NCBI RefSeq assembly: GCF_002139855.1
Contig: NZ_CP018789.1
Coordinates: forward strand, 310,001 to 374,000
DNA length: 64,000 nucleotides
Origin: Campylobacter porcelli
GTDB taxonomy: Bacteria > Campylobacterota > Campylobacteria > Campylobacterales > Campylobacteraceae
Reading direction: 5' to 3'
Under the pieces are notes generated by a model. The model saw only the letters and a program-made list of their open reading frames with translations. It had not been told where the DNA came from and did not search any database. This document shows positions 58,516-64,000 of the stretch, in pieces (the stretch's first letter is position 1; every line of letters begins with the position of its first letter). A program made the position numbers and the translations under genes.

Positions 58516-59286
58516 GTGGAATTTGTAAATTATCTTGGGCAAGAAAATGTAGTTACATTTTTTTTACTTCTTGTTAGAACTGGTGCTTTGATGGTGTTTT
58601 TCCCATTTTTTAACCATTTACAAATTCCAGTTGTCATCAAAGCCACGCTCTCATTTATGCTTACTCTTTACTTATTTCCACTTGCCCCACAGGTAAATCT
58701 TGATGGATTAAACATTCAGTATTTGATCTTAGAGGCCTTAGCAGAGATTATGCTTGGGCTGTGTGCGGGGCTATTTTTGACCTTGGTTTTTGGTGCGGTG
58801 CAGTTAGCTGGAGAGCAAATTTCGATGATTATGGGCTTTTCGATGGCTACGGTTATTGATCCACAAAGTGGAATTAATGCTCCACTAATCTCAAATATCT
58901 TAAATTTGATTGTGTTGCTAGCTTTTTTACTATTTGATGGGCATCATTTGATACTATATTTTTTAGCTTATGGGCTTGAGTTTATCCCTCTTGGCGGATT
59001 TTATCCTGAGCAAAATATCATTAAATACGCAGCTCAAGGTATGGTAAATCTCTTTTTATACGGCTTTATCATCTCATTTCCTATTTTAGCTCTTACTTTA
59101 ATGTCAGATTTAATATTTGGAATGCTTATGAAAACCATGCCGCAATTTAATCTACTTGTAGTTGGCTATCCTATTAAAATTACCATCGCATTTGTGGTAT
59201 TGATGGCTATACTTGCTGTGATTGTGAAGGTTTTTACAACGCTAATGATGAAGGTTTTAAATGATTTACCAAGTTTATTTTACTAA
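58516..59286 (+). CDS. fliR: Flagellar export apparatus protein FliR
   Basis: The 256-residue integral membrane protein of the type III export gate shows the family pattern FFLLLVRTGALMVFFPFF at the N-terminus and AEIMLGLCAGLFLTLVFGAVQLAGEQISMIMGFSMATVIDPQSG. Start GTG with a GGTGA-type upstream site. It precedes the acidic protein, gmk, tatA and argS, the order in C. jejuni. Confidence 0.94.
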   Translation: MEFVNYLGQENVVTFFLLLVRTGALMVFFPFFNHLQIPVVIKATLSFMLTLYLFPLAPQVNLDGLNIQYLILEALAEIMLGLCAGLFLTLVFGAVQLAGEQISMIMGFSMATVIDPQSGINAPLISNILNLIVLLAFLLFDGHHLILYFLAYGLEFIPLGGFYPEQNIIKYAAQGMVNLFLYGFIISFPILALTLMSDLIFGMLMKTMPQFNLLVVGYPIKITIAFVVLMAILAVIVKVFTTLMMKVLNDLPSLFY

Positions 59287-59346
59287 ATAAAGCAATACAT
59301 AATGAAAAATTTCGTAAAATAACGCAAATTTTTTAAGGTGTCATCT

Positions 59347-60888
59347 ATGAAAGTAATTTTGCTAAATAACAACCCAGCAGTTTCAAAGCTTATAAGTGTG
59401 AGTTTAAATAAACTAGGATATGAATTTGTAGAGATTGATAATTTAGAAACTCTAGCTAGTGATAATGCTGATTTGATTATATGTGATAGTGGGCTTTATG
59501 ATAATCAGGTAGATTACTTACAATATGCTAAAAATCAGCTATTTTTACTCCCTAGAAATAGATCTGATGAGTATAATCTACCAAAAGAGCAGATACTACA
59601 AAAACCATTTTTGCCAACTGATTTTATAGATATGATAAATGGAATTTTAAAAGCTACTCCTATGGAGATTAAGCCTACAAAACAAGAGTTAAATAAGCCT
59701 AATGATGGTATAAAAATAGGCAATGAATTTGGAGAAATTCAAGATATAGATGATATGAAATTTGACTCTGGCGATGATCTTAGCGATTTTGCTGATTTTA
59801 GCGATGATGAGCTACTAGATCATGATGGTGAAATAGAAGAGAAATTTGTAGAAAATGAAGTAAAAGAGCTAAAAGATGAGGATTTAGGGCAAGCCACAGA
59901 TGAAATTAGTGATGATATCAGCCATATAGATGAGATTAGCGACCATACTGGTGGGAGCATAGATGAATTTAGCGAAATTAGCGATGATGAGATCAATGAA
60001 GTCAAAGATAAATTTGCTCAGATTGATGATATTAATAGCAATGATGATATACAAGCTATAGATGAGACCAAAGATGAATTTAGCGGTATAGATGAAGTTA
60101 GTGATAATAGCGGCGATATTCAAGTGATAGATGAAGTTAAAGATGAATTTGCTCAGATTGATGATATTAATAGCAATGATGATATACAAGCTATAGATGA
60201 GATTAGCGACCATACTGGTGGGAGCATAGACGAATTTAGCGAAATTGATGATGGAATTAGCGAGATTATTGATGAGATTAAAGATGATAAAATTAAAGAA
60301 ATTAGCGATGATGAAGCAATTAACACTAGCGAAATTAAAGATAATGATGATAAGCCAAGCATCCAAGATATAACAAATGAGTATAAAAATATAGAACTTG
60401 ATATATCTGCATTAGATGATTTGCCAGATGATGAAGTAAAATCTGAGCCCACAATAGAGGTTGAAGAGGTCAAAGAGCCAAAAGAGATTGATGATCTAGA
60501 CTATACAGAGAATTTAGATAAGCTAAGCGATATGCTTGATGAGATAGATAATATGGATTGTAAGGATGAGGGTGTGAGTCAAACTATAGAAAATGAAGCT
60601 AAAATCGCTGATTTAAGTAGCTCTTATAAGGCTAATACAATTGATGAGATAGATGAAGTGGCGATTAAAGCAGCTTTAAATGAGGATATTAGCCAAACGC
60701 TAGAAGAGACTAAGTTGGTAAAATCAGATGAAACCACTAGTGAAAATGAGAACAAAGATGAATTAGCTAAGGTTTTAGCTACACAAATTAGCGATGAAAT
60801 TAGTAAAGCTTTAAGTAGTAGTGCGTTAAAAGATATATTAAAAGATATTAATATTAATGTAAATATTAGTTTTAAAGGCGATAAATGA
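59347..60888 (+). CDS. Highly acidic repeat protein with receiver-like N-terminus
   Basis: The 513-residue protein has an N-terminal domain (about 1-100) with the strand-helix rhythm of a receiver domain (VILLNNNPAVSKLISVSLNKLG, DLIICDSGLYDN, LQKPFLPTDF with the usual K-P), then about 350 residues very rich in D, E, S and I and organised in near-identical repeats, and a C-terminal helical end. I chose the ATG at 59347 with AAGG 8 bp upstream, in preference to a GTG at 59338. The C. jejuni gene at this position is also called highly acidic. Function unknown. Confidence 0.82.
   Translation: MKVILLNNNPAVSKLISVSLNKLGYEFVEIDNLETLASDNADLIICDSGLYDNQVDYLQYAKNQLFLLPRNRSDEYNLPKEQILQKPFLPTDFIDMINGILKATPMEIKPTKQELNKPNDGIKIGNEFGEIQDIDDMKFDSGDDLSDFADFSDDELLDHDGEIEEKFVENEVKELKDEDLGQATDEISDDISHIDEISDHTGGSIDEFSEISDDEINEVKDKFAQIDDINSNDDIQAIDETKDEFSGIDEVSDNSGDIQVIDEVKDEFAQIDDINSNDDIQAIDEISDHTGGSIDEFSEIDDGISEIIDEIKDDKIKEISDDEAINTSEIKDNDDKPSIQDITNEYKNIELDISALDDLPDDEVKSEPTIEVEEVKEPKEIDDLDYTENLDKLSDMLDEIDNMDCKDEGVSQTIENEAKIADLSSSYKANTIDEIDEVAIKAALNEDISQTLEETKLVKSDETTSENENKDELAKVLATQISDEISKALSSSALKDILKDININVNISFKGDK
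59926..60246 (+). repeat. In-frame repeats inside the acidic protein gene
   Basis: A block starting 59926 (ATAGATGAGATTAGCGACCA...) recurs from 60193 with one substitution over about 54 bp, 267 bp apart. A second block from 60004 (about 63 bp) recurs from 60139 with one difference, 135 bp apart. Both spacings are multiples of three, so recombination would change protein length without shifting the frame. Confidence 0.85.
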
Positions 60889-61496
60889 AAGGTCAAATTC
60901 TAATAATTAGCGGTCCTAGCGGAAGCGGTAAAAGCACGCTATTGTCTCGTTTAATGAGTGAATTTGACAATATATATTTTTCTATATCTAGCACCACAAG
61001 GATGCCACGAGATGGCGAACAAGATGGGGTTGATTATAATTTTATTAGTGTTGATGAGTTTAAAAAAGGAATTGATGAGGGTAAATTTTTAGAGTGGGCA
61101 AATGTGCATAAAAACTACTATGGCACCAGTCTTGAGCCGGTAGAAAAAGCACTAAAAGATGGTAAAATAGTGATATTTGATATTGATGTGCAAGGCTTTT
61201 ATCTAGTTATGAAGAAGTATAGTAGCATTATCACATCTGTATTTATAACTACAAAAGATAGATATGAGCTTAAAAGACGCCTTATAAATCGAGGTAGTGA
61301 TGACGCTCAAACTATAGAAAATAGGCTATTTAACGCAGCTACAGAGATAGCTCATATCGGCGAGTATGACTATCTAATAATCAACGAAAATATAGATAAA
61401 TCATATGATTGTCTAAAATCTATATTTGTCTCTATGGGCTCAAAGAGCCAAAGTTTTGATATTAATGAAGTTATAGAGAGTTGGAATGAGTGTTAA
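60885..61496 (+). CDS. gmk: Guanylate kinase
   Basis: The 203-residue enzyme phosphorylates GMP to GDP. P-loop GPSGSGKS at 10-17; SSTTRMPRDGEQDGVDYNFIS carries the GMP-binding segment; DIDVQGF is conserved. The ATG overlaps the acidic-protein stop by 4 bp. Confidence 0.96.
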   Translation: MKGQILIISGPSGSGKSTLLSRLMSEFDNIYFSISSTTRMPRDGEQDGVDYNFISVDEFKKGIDEGKFLEWANVHKNYYGTSLEPVEKALKDGKIVIFDIDVQGFYLVMKKYSSIITSVFITTKDRYELKRRLINRGSDDAQTIENRLFNAATEIAHIGEYDYLIINENIDKSYDCLKSIFVSMGSKSQSFDINEVIESWNEC

Positions 61497-61545
61497 ATTT
61501 AAGATTTTTAAGGTAGAATTTACAATTTAATTTAAGGAGAGAATT

Positions 61546-61758
61546 ATGGGTAGTATGAGTATAAGTCATTGGTTGATTGTGTTGGCAATTATTGTTTTAT
61601 TATTTGGTGCAAAGAAAATTCCAGAACTAGCAAAAGGCATGGGTAAAGGGATAAAAAGCTTCAAAAAAGAGATGGAAGATGATACGCCATTAGAGCAAAT
61701 TCAAAAGAGCGAAGAGACAACTCAAGCCAAAAAAGATGAGTCTCAAAAGAGTGCCTAA
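61546..61758 (+). CDS. tatA: Twin-arginine translocase subunit TatA
   Basis: The 70-residue protein has a short membrane helix (about 6-22), the hinge [23 protein letters not shown] and a charged tail, the TatA/E pattern. TatA forms the pore for folded proteins such as the Tat-tagged EfeB encoded at 14177. AAGGAGAG precedes the ATG; the stop overlaps the argS start by 1 bp. Confidence 0.95.
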   Translation: MGSMSISHWLIVLAIIVLLFGAKKIPELAKGMGKGIKSFKKEMEDDTPLEQIQKSEETTQAKKDESQKSA

Positions 61759-63353
61759 TGAGTGCCAAAGATACGCTAAAAAGCGAGATAAGCACCATTT
61801 TAGGGCGTGAAGTTATAGTAGAAAAACCAAAAGATAAGATGTTAGCTCACTATGCTACGCCACTTGCTTTTAGTCTAGCAAAAGAGTTAAGAAAGTCCCC
61901 AGTTGCTATAGCTGATGAGATGGCGAAAAAATTTAATTCGCCAAATTATGAGGTGAGTGCTGTAAATGGATATATAAATTTCAAATTAAGTGGCGAATTT
62001 TTAAATTCCCTAGCTGATAAGGCACTACAAAGTGGAGAAAAATTTGGCTCTAAAGAGATTAAAAATCCTAAAAGCATATTTTTAGAGTATATCAGTGCTA
62101 ATCCTACTGGTCCATTGCATATAGGCCATGTGCGTGGTGCTGTTTATGGTGATACATTAGCTAGAGTGGCTAGACATATTGGTATGGGCGTGCATACTGA
62201 GTATTATATAAATGATGCTGGTAATCAAATAGACCTACTTGGTATCTCTATCTCTCTTAGGGCGCGTGAAATTTTGTTTAATGAAAGTGTAGAGTATCCG
62301 CCAAAGTATTATAGGGGAGATTATATTGATGAGTTAGCTAAGGAGGCTTATGAGAGATTTGGTAAGGATATTTTTGACTCCAGTCGCAACCTTGAATTAG
62401 CTGAATTTGCTAAGGATAGGGTACTTGAGATTATAAAAAAAGATCTAGCAGACGCTGGCATTACTATCGATAATTGGGCGAGTGAGAAATCTTATTATAG
62501 TGAGTTAGAGCCAACTCTTAAGCGTTTAGAAAAAAGCGGTGAAATATATAAAAAAGATGAAACAACCTATATCGCTTCTACTAAGCTTGGCGATGATAGT
62601 GATAGGGTTGTCGTGCGAAGTGATGGTCGCCCTACATATCTAGCTGGTGATATAATCTATCATAATATTAAATTTTCTAATGAATATGATACTTATATAA
62701 ATATTTGGGGTGCTGACCATCACGGCTATATCGCTAGATTAAAGGCTGCTATACATTTTCTTGGTTATGATGAGAGTAAGCTTGAAGTGATTTTAATGCA
62801 GATGGTAAGCCTTTTAAAAGATGGTAAGCCTTTTAAAATGAGTAAGAGAGCTGGGACTTCTGTGCTGATGAGTGATATTTTAGCTGAGATTGGTAGTGAT
62901 GCTTTGAGATTTATATTTATCTCTAAGGCTAACAGCTCAAGCCTTGAGTTTGATATTGATGAGTTAAAAAAGCAAGATAGCTCAAATCCAGTATTTTATA
63001 TCAACTACGCCCACGCTAGAATAAATCAGATTTTTACAAAAGCGGGTAAAACCCCTGCAGATGTAGCTAATGTATCTTTAGCAAATTTAAGCGATGAGGG
63101 TAAAAATCTGCTATTTGAAGCACTGATTATGCCTGAAATTTTAGAAGATGCACTAAACCAAAGAAGTTTGCATAAAATCCCAGATTATCTAAAATTCCTT
63201 AGTGCGAGTTTTCATAAATTCTATAATGAAAATAGGGTTGTAGGTAGCCAAAATGAGAATGAGCTTTTAAAGCTATTTAGCGTTGTAGCGCTAAGTATCA
63301 AAGTGGCGTTAAATTTAATGGGGATAAAAGCTAAAGATATAATGGAAAATTAA
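61758..63353 (+). CDS. argS: Arginyl-tRNA synthetase
   Basis: The 531-residue class I synthetase has the N-terminal Add-1 domain, EYISANPTGPLHIGHVRGAVYGD (HIGH motif), WGADHHGYIARLKAA and the KMSK loop FKMSKRAGT, and an anticodon-binding C-terminal domain with the usual ALNLMGIKA end. It ends before a shared bidirectional hairpin opposite rsfS. Confidence 0.96.
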   Translation: MSAKDTLKSEISTILGREVIVEKPKDKMLAHYATPLAFSLAKELRKSPVAIADEMAKKFNSPNYEVSAVNGYINFKLSGEFLNSLADKALQSGEKFGSKEIKNPKSIFLEYISANPTGPLHIGHVRGAVYGDTLARVARHIGMGVHTEYYINDAGNQIDLLGISISLRAREILFNESVEYPPKYYRGDYIDELAKEAYERFGKDIFDSSRNLELAEFAKDRVLEIIKKDLADAGITIDNWASEKSYYSELEPTLKRLEKSGEIYKKDETTYIASTKLGDDSDRVVVRSDGRPTYLAGDIIYHNIKFSNEYDTYINIWGADHHGYIARLKAAIHFLGYDESKLEVILMQMVSLLKDGKPFKMSKRAGTSVLMSDILAEIGSDALRFIFISKANSSSLEFDIDELKKQDSSNPVFYINYAHARINQIFTKAGKTPADVANVSLANLSDEGKNLLFEALIMPEILEDALNQRSLHKIPDYLKFLSASFHKFYNENRVVGSQNENELLKLFSVVALSIKVALNLMGIKAKDIMEN

Positions 63354-63359
63354 GCGAAT

Positions 63360-63394
63360 TTAAGCCAAATTAGATTAATTTCTATTTGGCTTAA
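63360..63394. terminator. Bidirectional hairpin between argS and rsfS
   Basis: TTAAGCCAAAT (63360-63370) pairs perfectly with ATTTGGCTTAA (63384-63394). It lies between two convergent genes. Confidence 0.7.
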
Positions 63395-63401
63395 GCTAGA
63401 T

Positions 63402-63728
63402 TTACTTAGATTTTATATTTAGCTCTTTTAAGAACTCTTCGATATTGTATTTTGCTCTATAAGTCTCACTCATAAGGTGGATCATTATATCTCCTAGGTC
63501 TATTACTATCCAGTCATCGCTACTTTCTACACCTAAGAACTCCTCCCCAACTGGCTTTAGCTCACTTTTTAAATCATCAAGCAAGGCAAATCCGTGCCTT
63601 GGGGCTAAAGTGGTTGCTACAACTACAAATTTACTAAGATAATCTCTACCTTGCATATCTATAATTTCGATATTTTCAGCCTTTTTATCATCTAATATTT
63701 TAACAATTCTATTTACTCTATTTTGCAT
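63402..63728 (-). CDS. rsfS: Ribosome silencing factor RsfS
   Basis: The 108-residue protein blocks 30S joining by binding L14. It has LDDKKAENIEIIDMQGRDYLSKFVVVATT and DWIVIDLGDIMIHLMSETYRAKYNIEEF, both diagnostic. I chose the ATG at 63728, because AAGGA lies just upstream; a GTG at 63755 would extend it in frame by 9 codons within the nadD end. It overlaps nadD by 11 bp. Confidence 0.92.
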   Translation of the reverse strand: MQNRVNRIVKILDDKKAENIEIIDMQGRDYLSKFVVVATTLAPRHGFALLDDLKSELKPVGEEFLGVESSDDWIVIDLGDIMIHLMSETYRAKYNIEEFLKELNIKSK

Positions 63729-64000
63729 TTGTATCCTTGTAAAATTTTTTAACACTATCTAAAATAGTATTTGGAATTTGGTCGAAATCCAGCTTGGACT
63801 TAATCTTTGAAGATGAGATTTTAACATTTATATCCAGTTTTTGCAAATTTGGCTTAATTTCAATCCCATCTCTGCTAGCTACTACAAAGCTTACAATTTT
63901 ATCAAGCTCATCAAATTTATGCCATTTATGCAGATTTTCTAGCTGGTCAGCGCCGATTATTAGATAAATTTTATTAGCGTTTAATTTATCTTTAAAGTAT
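63718..64000 (-). CDS. nadD: Nicotinate-nucleotide adenylyltransferase NadD, C-terminal part (partial)
   Basis: The minus strand reads open from the window edge to a TAG at 63718-63720. The translation includes IIGADQLENLHKWHKFDELDK, the NadD segment in which the conserved D and W/H residues contact the substrate, then VVASRDG and a tail ending KKFYKDTNAK. The upstream part lies outside the window. nadD followed by rsfS is a very common bacterial pair. Confidence 0.9.
   Translation of the reverse strand, partial: YFKDKLNANKIYLIIGADQLENLHKWHKFDELDKIVSFVVASRDGIEIKPNLQKLDINVKISSSKIKSKLDFDQIPNTILDSVKKFYKDTNAK

Noticed and set aside
59884-60366. A 160-residue hydrophobic-looking minus-strand reading frame with repeats
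   Set aside because: It is the antisense image of the repetitive GAT/GAA/ATT codons of the acidic protein.

Overview
The window is a low-GC, densely coded stretch of a Campylobacter-type (Epsilonproteobacteria/Campylobacterota) chromosome. This rests on characteristic gene neighbourhoods (fliR - acidic protein - gmk - tatA - argS; pbpA - maf - alaS; rpmE - rsmI - rlmB - two envelope proteins - aminotransferase - hom - yraN - trxA - trxB), single-polypeptide PurL, Mqo, carboxynorspermidine dehydrogenase, and homopolymeric G or C tracts. A member of the C. fetus/hyointestinalis/lanienae group is plausible, but species cannot be fixed from sequence reading. I found no tRNA, rRNA, CRISPR array, transposase or prophage.

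Layout. 1-6.9 kb: end of yidC, jag, mnmE, purL, a TerB/DnaJ protein, purH. 7-8.6 kb: a chemoreceptor with a CxxCH sensor and an 11-9-11 palindrome at its promoter. 8.7-12.7 kb: thioesterase and the ffh-rpsP-khpA-rimM-trmD-rplS translation/secretion operon, then a C9 tract and a cupin. 13.3-17.0 kb: an EfeOBU-type iron operon behind a Fur-box-like site. 17-22.5 kb, minus strand: pbpA, maf, a membrane protein, alaS. 22.7-31.6 kb: PhnA-like, rmuC, mqo, pyk, an inactive-looking M16 protein, recG, a cysteine-desulfurase-like enzyme. 31.7-36.4 kb: a large AsmA/TamB-like protein and CIRCE-controlled groESL.

36.4-40.0 kb is an accessory island: an autotransporter gene broken by one in-frame TAA, with a G9 tract abutting a TATAAT -10 box, flanked by roughly 1.7 kb of non-coding DNA full of palindromic, direct and inverted repeats. 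40-49 kb, minus strand, is housekeeping (thioredoxin system, homoserine dehydrogenase, rRNA methyltransferases, L31, polyamine synthesis). 49.2-51.8 kb holds an OprC/NosA-like copper TonB receptor with its own TonB.

51.9-56 kb, minus strand, is the most unusual part: an outer-membrane beta-barrel, a stand-alone secreted C39 (double-glycine) peptidase, a Sec-exported protein that carries a textbook double-glycine leader after its signal peptide, and two proteins sharing a C-terminal module. A 75-bp duplicated fragment of one of these precedes the barrel gene. I infer a two-step export/processing system analogous to the FapD/FapF pair of Pseudomonas amyloid operons but with different cargo. 56-64 kb returns to core genes: rdgB, a TVP38 protein, lptG, fliR, an acidic repeat protein, gmk, tatA, argS, rsfS and the end of nadD.
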